DNA from: Marasmius tenuissimus
Taxonomy: Eukaryota > Basidiomycota > Agaricomycetes > Agaricales > Marasmiaceae
Direction: 5' to 3'
NCBI GenBank assembly: GCA_029532415.1
Contig: JAQOTA010000050.1
Location: 3,968,001-4,032,000 of the forward strand
Length of the DNA: 64,000 bases
The notes beneath the pieces are model-generated. The model had not been told where the DNA came from. It made no database searches and saw only the letters and a list, made by a program, of their open reading frames with translations. Of this stretch, positions 35,291 to 47,022 are shown piece by piece; within the stretch, counting starts at the first letter, position 1; every line of letters starts with the position of its first letter. The position numbers and the translations under genes are program-made.

Positions 35291-36302
35291 TGAGACCCCA
35301 AGACCACCCCTCAGCCGCTGGAGGAAGGTGGTCAGCTCTCGTGAGTCCGATAGACAATCAGGGTACGATCTCACCAGTCCTTCGCCATTTTTGCAGTAGA
35401 ATGAAAGGCTTTGAAGCTTGGGGAGCGCGGCTGTAGTCCATTGAAGGACCCTGCTGAGATACACAGAGGTCTCGAACGCCAACGAGACGCCTCTGCCCAT
35501 TTCCCGAATATTTTCGAGGGCAGCAATTTGATCAGCGGGAATTGTGGGCGGATCTATGCCAGCTCTGATCTTCAACTTGACGAAAACGGATGACAGTGAC
35601 GATGCATTCTTGGCGAAGAACTTCAGGAAGTTGAGAGGGCCTGAATACGAATGCAACTCTCCCAGCACTATAGCGTCACCGCTGATTTCAGGGTGGTCCG
35701 CTATAGCATGAGTGCACTCATCTGTATCGAGAGTCAAATGTTTCAACGAGGGATGTCGTTCGAGAAACTGAAGCACGCCGATAGCGTTGTGTTCTCCTGT
35801 CTGTCCGAATTGAAATGTGTGGAGTTTAGGGAAAGTACAGTTCGAGAGTGCCCGGTGCAAGTAGCTCTTGTCAGCTAACTCGATGAAGATGCGAAGTGAT
35901 TGAAGACCCTGTAGTCGTAGTAGCAGCAAGTTGAGTAATGCTACAAACGATTTAGAGTCGTATTTTGTGCTGTGATGTGATAAAGAAGTTCAGATCTCGG
36001 ATGTGAGCTCAGTACGACACAACTCACTTGAAGGTAGATATAATCACGATTTTCAGATGTTTCACAAGGGTTGGGAGGTTCTTGTTTGTCTTCAAGATCG
36101 TTTGTGAAAAACTCTCCGCTTGACGGGGCGAACCTAACTGAATGGTTTCATAAAGGGGGCGTTGTACGACAGCTTGGAACCCTTTCGTAGTCCTGCAAAG
36201 TACTGCCTGTTCTCTGGCACCACAAGAGCGCAGAATGAGCGCCACCAATTCGGGTGGGAGGTAGGGAGACGTTTTGCTGAGGGCCAGGCTCACGCCCGCC
36301 AT
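35015..36302 (-). CDS. F-box-like protein with leucine-rich tail
   Basis: Exons 36302-36028 and 35969-35015 (409 residues). The N-terminus (SPYLPPELVALILRSC) fits the F-box pattern of SCF ubiquitin-ligase adaptors. The rest has irregular Leu-rich stretches (LLRLQGLQSLRIFIEL, FLERHPSLKHLTLDT) as in fungal F-box proteins with poorly conserved substrate domains. The 58-nt intron uses the acceptor catcacag, which is the only one that keeps the frame. Its start lies 151 bp from the divergent PP2C start. Its 3' end is copied in unit C. Confidence 0.75.
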
Positions 36303-36453
36303 GTTTGCCGTCTTAGTCTGTGGAGGTTGTGCGCTAACGGTGACGGCAACGCTAGTCCTGGATGGCTGTGTCTCGGGCGTCTATTCATTCCTCGCCTTCA
36401 CCCACGACCAGCTCACTTCAGCTCAGCTCGAAATTGACTTTTAGCGTTGCCAA

Positions 36454-38260
36454 ATGCTGCGACGCGCTTGGAAGCCTGTCTCAGCCACAGTGGCAGCAGG
36501 TGGATCAGCGTACTATCTTTATACAACCTGGACGCGTCAGAATTTCGACTTACCAGTAAAAGTCATTGGAGAAGACGGCAAACCAGCAATGACCAGCAAA
36601 CAATTTCCTCTCCTCCCAATGGCAACCATAAATGAACGTCTAAGCAAGAATGCGACCTCTGAAACGGTTCATAGACCCTGTGGTGTCATCTGGCATCGTT
36701 CGACCGCGTCTTTACCCTCCAACGATCCTATTGAGGACGCCCACTCCCACCAAATCATCCAGCAGGACAGCCATTCGCACCAGGATACTCCTGGGGACTA
36801 TCTATTCTTCTCTGTATTTGATGGACATAGGGGGCCAGAAACTTCGCAACTTTTGTCCCGAGTTTTGATCAGAGCAGTCGCCCTCGAGCTTTCACAGCTA
36901 GCATTGGATGTTCATAAGCCCTTATCCAACAGCGGCATTACTCGCAGCATCTCATCCCTCGTATGGCCCACACCACAATCAAAACCGCCACCGGAAACGG
37001 AGTACACCCAGCGGGTTTCTGTTGCCATTGAGAAGGCGTTTACAACACTGGATCGAGAACTTTTGAACGCGCCTCTTGCTCTTCTCAAAGAGGCACTGCA
37101 ATCCCAGCCCAAACTAGATCAGGTACCGGACCTTAGCAAGCACCCTTTGGCTCTGAAGACTATGCTTCCAGCGATATCAGGTATGTCATCGTCTTTTTTA
37201 GCACAGCCATATCTTCATACGTCTCAGGTAGTTGCGCTCTGATGGCCATTTTCGACACGGCCCGGCAGGATCTGTTTGTCGCTTGCTCCGGTGACAGTCG
37301 AGCTGTCGCAGGCGCCCTCAAGACAGGAGTTGATGGGAAAGACGTATGGTCTGTCGATGCCTTGAGCGAAGACCAAACAGGACGCAATCCTAATGAGGCC
37401 CAACGGTACGTGACTTGACCTATCAATGCCTACCTCGTTAACTCATTTCATCTTTGCCTTGCTTGGACAGCATCATTTCAGAGCATCCGAAAGAAGAAGC
37501 CGAAGACGTGATTCGACGAGGCCGTATCTTGGGTGGGCTGGAACCGTCGAGGGCATTTGGTGATGCTCGGTACAAATGGCCCGCCGAGATTCAAGAAATG
37601 CAAGTCCCTTCTAAAGTGTACTCTCAACGTTGCTGAACTCCTCGGCAGCTTGAACCAGGTTTTCATGGCCGGGAACAATATGCCTTTGAGGAAGCCTCCC
37701 ATCACACTGAAAACGCCTCCATACGTCACCGCCAAACCAGTAGTAACTCACCGGAAACTATTCTCTCAACATTCCGGTGATTCGCCTCTGCAATTCCTTG
37801 TGATTGCGACAGATGGGTTATGGGATGCATTAAGGTGTGCAGCCAACCACTTATTTCATTCCTTTGGTTGCTCATTGGGGATCCCCGTAGCTCTGAGGAA
37901 GTAGTGAGTCTCGTCGGAGGATTTCTGGCCGGCCTAAAAGGCAACGTTTCGAAACGCGATCTCCCAGCTTTGGTTCCAACAGTGACCGGAAACGCAGGGA
38001 TCGATGGGAAGGAGAAACGACCGAAGGAGGAGGATGGGACATGGGCATTCGTCGACGATAATGTCAGTGCCCATTTGATCAGAAATGCTTTGGGTGGCGG
38101 AGATGAGTTCACTTTAAGGAGAATGATGAGCATTCCTGCCCCGTATTCCAGAAGATACAGAGACGACATAACTGTGACAGTCGTCTGGTGGGAGGATGGC
38201 CGTCAAGAGACCAAACAATCTGCCACTGCCGATATTAGCCCTATCAAGTCGAGATTATGA
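36454..38260 (+). CDS. Mitochondrial PP2C-type protein phosphatase
   Basis: Probably the pyruvate dehydrogenase phosphatase type (Ptc5-like). Exons: 36454-37180, 37228-37405, 37471-37599, 37649-37834 and 37891-38260 (529 residues). A basic leader with one hydrophobic segment (SATVAAGGSAYYLYTTW) suggests a mitochondrial import signal. PP2C metal-site motifs are in order: VFDGHRG, CSGDSRAVAG, ALSEDQTGRN, GLEPSRAFGD, IATDGLWDAL and RYRDDITVTVV. Intron 3 (37600-37648) has a gcaagt donor; splicing there gives EIQEILNQVFMAGN, and no GT donor fits both frame and normal intron length. Confidence 0.9.
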
Positions 38261-38444
38261 TTTGCTGGGGGCTCGATGTCGATTACTGTACCGGTGGAAT
38301 AGATTTATTTTGACACTGAATTCTGAATATTACAAGCACAGGAAGAGTCGTATGAGCATAAGTAAAGGGGCCGTGAATAAGGATACTCATACTTAGCTTA
38401 GAAATGGACGTCATGCACATTCGGTTCACTCTCTCATTAGCGCC

Positions 38445-39909
38445 ATGTGTACCTTGGAATCCCTGCCTGTCGAACTTATTAGCGATATCTTTAGCGAGTT
38501 GGACCTTGACACTCTCATCGTCGTTGCGCAGGTTTCTCGACGCCTAAACGCTGTCGTCTCATCCCCGTCTCTGAATCCGTGGAGAAACCCGATACGAAGG
38601 CTACTATCATCACAAACATATCATACGGCGCTCAAGAATCTCAGCGTCAGACGAATTGTTCCACGACAAAATTGGATCGAGATTTTAGCCCTTACATCGC
38701 CGTCCTTCATCTTGTTTGACGCGACTCTGCCCAAGTTGAAGGAGGAAGAATGGAAGGAATGCTTTTACCGACGGTTCTTGCCTAGTTGGAGGCGATGGAG
38801 TAGCCAGGAAGCGACTTGGAAGGCCAGCTTCATGCAGTACGTGCCTATATATCGTCAAACGTTGTGAACCAATCCTCAGACTCATACTTTTGTGGTATTT
38901 AGAGTCCTGTATCGCGTCTGGCACCGCGGTCGAACCTCTTGCACTGTGGACGAAACTTGGACAAAGTTCGTGCAATTTGCTGTAGTCACACTCCAGGTCG
39001 CTCATATACCCGTTCAGATATATCGTGCTCCATCGAAAACGACATGCCAATCTCTTGGAGGCGTCGACGCGAAATTTCAATCCCTTGGTCATTTTCAACC
39101 AAATGAAGTACTATCCAACGCTCTTGATGCATCTCAACCCATGCTGAAGGTCGGCCTAGGCTGGAAAACGACCTCATAGATATGGAAACCCGTATTAGAG
39201 TAAGCAGGCTATTATACTTTTTTCTCCTATACCTTGAACTGACCTTTATTAAGCTTGTGGTCCAACTTGCAGATGCTAGAATAATCGCGTTCGGTGTTCT
39301 CAATCGCACCCTGAGACGCACCCTTACAATGAATCCTAACGCCCAGATCTTTTTGCACCCTCCTGGAGCAGAGACCTACCGAACACAGCCAGCAGAACAG
39401 TATGCTGTCGCTGATCACGGAGTATATCCTTTGTTATCCAACGCCGGGAATGACCGTGAGCTCTCGCTTCATCCACTCCAAAGGCGCTTTGTTACTCATT
39501 CAGGGCAGCTCAATCACTCGATGTTGATCTCGCGCAGATGACCCACCCTCTTCCAGCTCTATCTCACGCTAACTACCCATGGTATACCCCCGGTGGCTCT
39601 GACAAGCGGTGGCTCGACCTTGAGGAGGATGGCTTCCAATGGATCGGAGGGATGATGTGAGTTCCGTCGCGGATACTCAAACTTCCTAGATTAACGTCCT
39701 TCCCGGGCTTACTTAGGATCCTCACCCAGCTGGGTGCACCAAGGTCGCATCCACCCTCCGAGGGAAGCCCACCGCTCCAAGACCTTGATCTCGTAGGTCC
39801 CGGACGCCAGCAGTACGCATCCTTTACTTGGAGTGATTTGGAAGCTGTCGCGCCCTGGATGAAAGAAAGGATTACACAGAGAATCGACGGACCGGGTCTG
39901 GGAAACTGA
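38445..39909 (+). CDS. F-box domain protein
   Basis: Exons 38445-38836, 38903-38965, 39018-39107, 39160-39199, 39254-39490, 39538-39656 and 39717-39909 (377 residues). The N-terminal F-box reads SLPVELISDIFSELDLDTLI, then VSRRLNAVV. The central part has YRVWHRGRTSC; the C-terminal half (VVQLADARIIAFGVLNR, YPWYTPGGSDKRW, GPGRQQYASFTW) resembles a conserved fungal F-box protein type. An apparent frameshift near 39140 disappears when 39108-39159 is read as a 52-nt intron. It probably recruits a substrate to an SCF complex. Confidence 0.85.
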
Positions 39910-40539
39910 TAACCAATCTCCCTGATTCCAATCTTTGTGCGGGCGACGTCTGATAGATTCTAGAAGGTCTTTGATGGATACCTTCAATGAAGAATAAAGG
40001 AAATCGCTGAATATTGGATTTTGCTTTGCACGTGTATTGGTGCCTTGTGCTTCGGTGTTACGGTTCAAAGCACCATTGGAGGTCCTTTGTTGGCCGCATT
40101 TGGGTGAGACTTTTCTATCGGGAAACCTTCCGGCCTTTTTGTTCTTTTCCTTCTTGCGACGTTGCGTCACGAGAAAAACTTCCGAGAGGGCACTGTACCC
40201 TCGCTCTTTTCCTCTGTTTTCTACCTATGTTCCCGGCGTTACGACTTTCCAGAAGGAATAACGGTCGATCAGTAGCCCTTCGCTTGTTCACAGAACAATA
40301 AGCTTTCTTCCGTCAACAAAGATAAAGGCACCTTTGCCACAAAACCAAAACGACTCGGAACGGGTCAAGGCTTTAAAGCTCTGGCAATCTTTTGGGCCCC
40401 ACCTTTTTCATCCTCTTCTCTTTTCGAGTACCACCAGGGACTTCTCCGCAACGTTGCCGGCCAGCGTTAAGCAGGAATTTTATCTCGAGTTCATCGTTTC
40501 CTCCTTGTTTTCTCACCCTACGATCTCAAATTGACGACG
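39910..40539. other. Intergenic upstream of the zinc-finger gene
   Basis: About 630 bp. The last 300 bp are rich in ttttc and cttcc runs, as in a fungal promoter and 5' leader. No gene is supported. Confidence 0.4.
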
Positions 40540-41707
40540 ATGGCCGCATCCGATGTGAGTGTAATTCAGTTTTAACGCCCACGATCCAATAACTTATACC
40601 TAGTTCAGCAGCATGTATGCCCAACCTGCGCTAAGACCTTCTCGAGGAAGGGAGATTTGACGCGCCATCGGCGTGGTATTCACGGTGGAGAAAGGTAGGA
40701 TCTCATCCACATTTGTCTGTCGTTTCGACTCATCTTGTATTCATAGGCCACACGTTTGTCGGGTTTGCTTCAAGGCTTTCTCTCAAGCATCGGGTCTCAA
40801 AACACACAAGAACGTTCAGTAAGTGCCCTCGTCTTCCTCTATGCCACCGTCCTGACCGAATTTTTAGCACTGGGATGAAGCCTTACGTCTGCGGGGAAGA
40901 CGGTTGTACCAAAGCTTTCGGGGACCCATCTTCTTGTACGAGGCACCGCAAAGAAACTCATAAGAATGCCGACAACTACAACTGTCCCGTCAGTACCTGT
41001 AGCTCACGGTAAGTTCAGTCATCGCGTGGACCCGGCTTAGACTCATCCGAGGTCGTACAGAATCAAGCGTCGCTCAGCTTTCGCAGCTCATCTCAGAAAG
41101 CACGGCTGGAATACGGAGGATTTGGACCTCGACACCTACAGTGCTCGCAAGCGTGTCTCCAGGCCCAAGGGCTCTGCAGGCTCCAGCAAGCCAATCACCG
41201 TCAAGCCTGAGCCTGTGTTCTTTACTCCTGCTCCACCTCCCGCACACCATGGCGTCGCATCTCGGGGTGAGCTTCCCGGTTGTGTAACGTTGGCCACGCT
41301 AATCCTTCTCCATTGCAGGTTCTTATCCTCAAGTCATTTCATATGCCAACCACCCTCATCCCTCGTACCACACTTCTACTTTCAACAACTCAATCTATAC
41401 GAATCCACTTCCCAACAATATGTATTCACTAGCACCTTCGCGTGTAAATACCCCCGGATTGGCTTCCTCTTCTTCATCACCCTCTGCTTCTGGTTCAGCC
41501 CCATCTCTTTGTCCTACCCCGGAACATTCCTCCCATTCACGGCTCACTTTACCCTCTTTCGACAACACGGATAACAGCTCAGATAAATTGTTTATGACAT
41601 CGTTTGATCCCGCTTCGTGGTCTCTCGGCGGCGCAGAGAATATGTACCCCGCAGCGTACTCGTACCTTCCCCACGACGGTATGACGAGCCATGGCTATAG
41701 GGTCTAA
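40540..41707 (+). CDS. C2H2 zinc-finger transcription factor, four fingers
   Basis: Exons 40540-40554, 40609-40694, 40747-40818, 40868-41008, 41061-41266 and 41319-41707 (302 residues). The first exon is 15 nt. Fingers: HVCPTCAKTFSRKGDLTRH, HVCRVCFKAFSQASGLKTH, YVCGEDGCTKAFGDPSSC then RH, and a fourth starting YNCPVSTC. They are tightly spaced with TGMKP-like linkers, so it should bind DNA. The C-terminal half is Ser/Pro/Tyr-rich, typical of an activation region. Its target genes cannot be told from the sequence. Confidence 0.9.
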
Positions 41708-41903
41708 TGCAGCAGGACTGCTACCACCACGTCTTCTATTATCCTAGTAATCATGTAATACCTATACTGTACTTTCATAGGCAGATGCATCTCCTGTAAT
41801 GCTATCAGACTGTATCAATAGCCAACACATTCCTTTTGACATATGATCATGAGCACGGTACCCCCGACTCTCGAACTCGATAATCAAGGTACGCGCGTCT
41901 AAG

Positions 41904-41918
41904 ACGCGTTTGACGCGT
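41904..41918. promoter_or_regulatory. Paired ACGCGT (MCB-like) boxes before the deubiquitinase gene
   Basis: ACGCGT occurs at 41904-41909 and 41913-41918, 3 bp apart and about 185 bp before the ATG at 42103. Paired MCB boxes are the known target of the G1/S factor MBF in fungi; use here is inference. Confidence 0.45.
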
Positions 41919-42102
41919 GACCGTGTGTGACAATTTTTTGTTTACTCAGTTCACTGTCAGACACACTCAGCAGCCCGCAGTGGCATTGCGATTCCGTGAC
42001 CTCACCATACCTATTTTCTCTCATCACCATCGGCTTCGCTGGACCCTTAGAGCCACTTATCGACACCTGAAGAGTCAAAGCTCATCCTGTTCCTCCTATA
42101 AC

Positions 42103-44224
42103 ATGCTGGCGTCGCCCAGATACCCCCCAACACAGCCCACTCTCTCTGCAAAGGATCCAGAACCGGGACAGTATCGACCGACAAAGGACCTAGAGACTTT
42201 CAATAGCCTTCTACCCCCACCGATCGAGTTTGTGGAGGGGTCCTCATCGGGAACACTGGCTGTTGCGGAAGGGAGATATGAACCCATTAATCCAACACAG
42301 CAGGCTTCGAGTTCGAAAGTAGAGGTCAGTCAAGTCTTCACATTGCGATTGAGGAGGTCTGATATACGTTATTAGGTTTCCTCCAAGATTTCCGATGCGT
42401 CTCCCCGTCCTTCAGCGATATCCAAACCCCATTCCGACGTTTCTACATCCTCTCCCGCGAAAACTCCAATGAAGACTCCCACCAAAGCCACTTCTTTATA
42501 CTCTGGAGATGTCGACCTTGCGTGGCCGAAGATAGCATCATTAGGTTCGGGATTGTTCAACAATGGCAATACCTGTTTCCTAAATAGCGCTCTTCAATGT
42601 CTTCTACATACGCCCCCGCTTCTCAACATACTGATGACACATACACAGAGGGATTGTACGTAGTTCCAGATCACTTCGTATCCGTCATCCCTCTAAAGTC
42701 TGTTTTCGTACGTTCAGGTAAGAACCGAGGATTCTGCATGACCTGCGGCCTTCGGACAGTTGCAAGGAGGTCTTTCAGCAATGATACACCCTTTTCGCCA
42801 CAGGTCATAACCGGCAAGTTGCAGTGTGAGTAGCAACATTTTTTCGTTATCGATTGACTATCTGAATTGTTCTGTGTTTCAGTAATTGCCAAGCACATGC
42901 GTAGAGGCAGACAAGAGGACTCGCATGAATTCTTGAGATACGCCATCGATGCTCTACAGAAATCATGTTTGGCTGGTTACCCTCCGTAAGCTCACTTCTG
43001 TTTATGCTGATCTCTTTCTCACTGAACCTATCAGGAAAATGGAACACAAGCTTACCGAAACAACATGGGTTCACAAAGTGTTTGGAGGACGGTTACGTTC
43101 GCGTGTAACATGTCGAGACTGTGGATACAACAGCGATACTTTCGACAGTATACTGGACCTCAGTCTTGACATACACCACACACCGCACCTCAACGTTGCT
43201 TTGAAGAAGTTCGTGGCTCCCGACTATTTAAAGGGGGCAGACAAGTACAAGTGCGAAAAGTATGTTACAAGTATAGTCAATCATGGACTTCCGTTCTAAA
43301 CCCACTCTTCTCTCAAGGTGCAAGAAACCCGTGAACGCAGAGAAGCGGTTTACCATACACGACGCTCCGGCCGTGTTGACCGTCCATCTCAAACGATTCT
43401 CTCCAATGGGCCATAAAATTGGTCATCCTGTCGATTACGACGAACAGCTCTCCCTCGAACCCTATATGAGCGATGGCCAGTTTGGCCCACGTTATACGCT
43501 TTACGGAGTGATATGTCACGCAGGAGGTGGACCGAACTCGGGGCATTACTATGCCTATGTGAGGAGTCGGGACAACAAGTGGCATGAGATGAACGACGAG
43601 TCAGTCACGCCGCTAGGGTCTCCTCCAGTTCGGGTAAAGAACGCGTACATGCTCTTCTACCTGAAGAACAAGGGCCAGAAGCTGGATTCCGTCGCGTTCT
43701 CGTCAGTACAACGGCCGAAATCGAACCTTGCTGCGGCAATGAAGAAGAGGACGCGAGATCAGGCTGAGGATGAAGACCGGGGGGAGAAGGTTTTAAGACC
43801 GTTCATCGGACCCGTTCTACCCAGCTCTACTGGCGAGGCCAGCGCCAGTCCCTCCGATGCCAAGCGACCTAAGCTGGAGAATGCTGATCCCCAGGCCAAT
43901 ACGCTGAAGAAAAAGATTCAGGGCGTTATGGCTAATGCAGCACTGTCGGGGTTGGCAGATTATGCCTCCGATGACGACGAACCGCCCAAAGAAGAAAGCT
44001 CGAAATCACCGACTGTTACTCGCCCTCAACCTTCCCCCGCAACACCATCGACGACTACTCCGAAACCCTCCGCCATCACACCTGCCGCCTTCTATGGCAC
44101 ACCGTCGGCTTCAAAAAAGCGGGACGGTCCCAGTCCGGCTACCCATGCTTCGTGGAAGAAGCACTCTTTCAATCCTTACAACAGGTTAGGAAGGAGGAAC
44201 AAGGGAACGGCAAGAGGTATTTAG
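42103..44224 (+). CDS. Ubiquitin carboxyl-terminal hydrolase (USP36/Ubp10-like)
   Basis: Cysteine protease that removes ubiquitin. Exons: 42103-42324, 42376-42655, 42718-42825, 42883-42985, 43035-43259 and 43318-44224 (614 residues). The Cys box is [19 protein letters not shown] and the His box is [20 protein letters not shown], with the closing YMLFYLK. A zinc-ribbon pair (CRDCGYN and CEKCKKP) lies between them. The C-terminal tail is basic and Pro/Ser-rich and ends [13 protein letters not shown], as in nucleolar USP36/Ubp10 enzymes that act on ribosome assembly factors and histone H2B. The subtype is inferred from the tail. Confidence 0.92.
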
Positions 44225-45087
44225 GACCTGCCCCCTGTGTCAGTAGACTTACGGATTGTAATCTTACCGGCCTCGCTGTTTCACGTACTGTTCTCGCCAG
44301 CACTTCTTATGGAATATTGGCACCCAACTTTCGTTGGATCCTGGATCCTCGGGATCTCTTCTCGATACGCACCTTCAGCTTTCTTACGTTTCTGGCATGC
44401 ACATTAGCCTTTTTCAATCGTGCAGGGTGAGTATAGTGCGATGCACCAGCGAAAAATGCCGTATCGGTTACCGCATCGTTGACCGGCGCTCCTAAACTTA
44501 TCGGTATCTCGTTGTTGAGGACCGAGTAGGTGCAGAAATGCGATCATGGCGATGCTCAGAGGCGATCAGGGTTCAATGCCAGGAAAGGCGACGAGATAAG
44601 TGTTTAGATTGTTACCATCACTGGAACTCTCCCCTTGCACTGCGCAATTGACTGCAGTTCGTGCATCAGATGATGGTGATTGCTTTAAACTCGGGATATT
44701 TTTCCCCGCGTGCGAGTCATCAATGAAGAAGAAGGAATCCAGAGCGAACACCAGGCCGCAGAACCTTCTAGCTGCATCGGGATGGGAATTCATGGACTGA
44801 ATGAGGACGGAAAGGGTCGGAGAGTCGACCAAGTGGAGCGAAAAAGCAACAGTTAGACAGTGATTTGCGGATACGGGAATACATAGGGTCGGTCATGAGA
44901 ATGGAGTACTGTTCAGAGCTGAGAGCTCCCAGTGATTCCGGTCAGAATGTGCGCTAGAGTTCCTAATGGCCTTGCCGATGATCGGACCGAGGCGCAATGA
45001 CTCCTTGCGGTGAAAATGCGCCATGACCGATGACCTTTATAAATTGTATCCCCCACGCCGGTATTACTTTTCTTCTCGAATGCCCCC
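44225..45087. other. Intergenic between deubiquitinase and CASTOR-like genes
   Basis: About 860 bp. No gene is supported. A ggttcaatgcc string near 44570 resembles a tRNA B box, but no cloverleaf can be drawn. Confidence 0.4.
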
Positions 45088-47022
45088 ATGCAAACAACTC
45101 TCCAATTACTTCCTGTTTCTTTAACTCTTATCTCTATACCTCGAAACAGAGTTCCGAGCCTTTCTTCGCAAATTATCAGACAGATTCTCCAGCCCAGTCC
45201 TGCCAAGTTCCTCAACATCTCTAGCAATGAGATCGAACTGTCCATTTTTGCTGAATCGCACACCCTCGCAGAGTTTGAAGAGATAGCTAGGAAGGATAGG
45301 CAAAAGCAGCGTTCACGTTCTGGGTCATTCTCGAGTAGAGTCAAGGGTACACGAACTGATTTCATGCCCGTCGAGGTTTCCTATGAACAGTGGAGTGTCC
45401 TGCAGGTAGACTCCCACAGCGATTCTCTTGGTGAGAAAATCAACCCCCTCCATTCCAATTTCATTCTTTACTCTCGACAGATACCTCTGGGGCGAGGGTC
45501 AACGAGCTCTCTGCACCGCTCGCGGCGGCTGGGATATCCATTCTATATCAGTCGTCGTACCTGAGTGACTTCATATTTGTGAGTTGTAGCTATTTTCGCT
45601 CAATACGTACCTAATAAATCTATGATGACGGCAGGTCAAAGAATCACGCCTCACCGAAACGCTATCTCTACTTGCGAACGCAGGTTTTGATCTCTATGCC
45701 ATAGACGAAAATTCCCTCTCATCCCTTACGATTCCTATGTCGCCCCCTTTGACTCCTAATCCCGTTTTAGAGGCTGAATGTAAGTCCATAATGGACATTG
45801 TTCCCTCGACGCCGGCCGTCGCCCTTGGCTCAGTCCTGACTCGTTCACGAAGCGCTCCAAATTCCGGTTCCCCGAGTTCTCCGCGTGCACGGACGCCCAG
45901 CGAACCTTGTCCTCGAACAGAAGCTTCTCCGGAATACTTCACGAGAACGCCCAACAAGGCAAAAACAAGTTCACCCTTGTCGGGAGAAGTACATCTACTC
46001 GACTCGGATCTCACTTGTGTTGGTCTGGCAGACGACAGTGTTGACTATTGGTCATCAAAAATAATCAAGCTGGTTGCCTATCCCGATCTCATACCATGTC
46101 CTTCTCGGGATAACAAGGCTAACCAGCACGAAACGATCGACCGTTCAGCAGTGCGTCATAGTCCGAGCACTCAATCTCAGGCCGACGACCAATCCTCACC
46201 GTTCGTGAGCGACGACGAAGATCGTGAAGACGGTTACTTCTCTCACTCTCCCAGCCTCTCAACGTCCTCTCTGTTGACGTCCTTGACATCCCCCTCGTCG
46301 CGTTCTTCCACCGATCTATCCGGTGTCCCTGATATACAAGCTTCCGGTAAAACACTTCCAGTTTTGTCTGGACAACGTCCGTATTCAAAACATTTGATGG
46401 GATTCGGTGGCCCTTTGTCCCCATTGTCGCCTATACAAACGGAACCGGAGTTCTTGTCTCGTACACCCACTGCTGCTGTGAAAGCGCCAAAGCTCAACAC
46501 CATGTCGTTGTCACCTGAGCGTTTCAGGAGAGCGAAACCTGAAACCCCACCACCAAGGGTCCCGTTTTTTTCCATCACACGTACGCCAGAAGGCTCGTCG
46601 CTCACTACTGATACTGAGCTGTTGGCCATGCTATTCCCCGCAAAAGACCGTTATATGGTCATATGTGGTGGGGAATTGGAAGCTGCTGACCAGCGTATCG
46701 TTGAAGGAAGGGACTCCAGAGAAGACGTCGAAGAATCGGACGACGATCTCGACCAGAGCCTGGGGAGCAGTATGTTGAAGTGCCTGCAGCTCGATCTCAG
46801 GAAGTTCGGACTTGGTGAGTCATCTACAAATGGCGCTCGTCGTAGTCATTCGTGACCTGAATGCTCCGGTTTACAGACAAACATGGCCTTGTCAATCGGT
46901 TCTCTCGAGTCCTCGAAGAGAACAAAATTAATCATATGTACAGCTCAACATTCAAAACGGCCAACCTCTTGGTTGATAAGCGATACGCTGTTCGGGCGCA
47001 GACGCTATTGAGAGCATGTTAA
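45088..47022 (+). CDS. CASTOR-like ACT-domain protein
   Basis: Exons 45088-45430, 45481-45578, 45635-46814 and 46877-47022 (588 residues). Near residues 105-175 is an ACT fold of the CASTOR type: YEQWSVLQVDSHSDSLDTSG, AAAGISILYQSSYLSDFIFV, KESRLTETLSLLANAGFDL. In animals CASTOR proteins sense arginine for TORC1; in fungi the role is not settled. An N-terminal ACT-like segment and a long Ser/Pro-rich insert flank a C-terminal block (GLVNRFSRVLEENKINHMYS, LLVDKRYAVRAQTLLRA) that looks like a second ACT half. The insert is probably disordered. Confidence 0.82.

Noticed and set aside
39108..39159. Apparent frameshift in the F-box gene
   Set aside because: Read as a 52-nt intron (gtacta...cctag) the frame is continuous, so the gene is intact.
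44560..44600. tRNA-like B box (ggttcaatgcc)
   Set aside because: No matching A box at the right distance and no acceptor stem can be paired.
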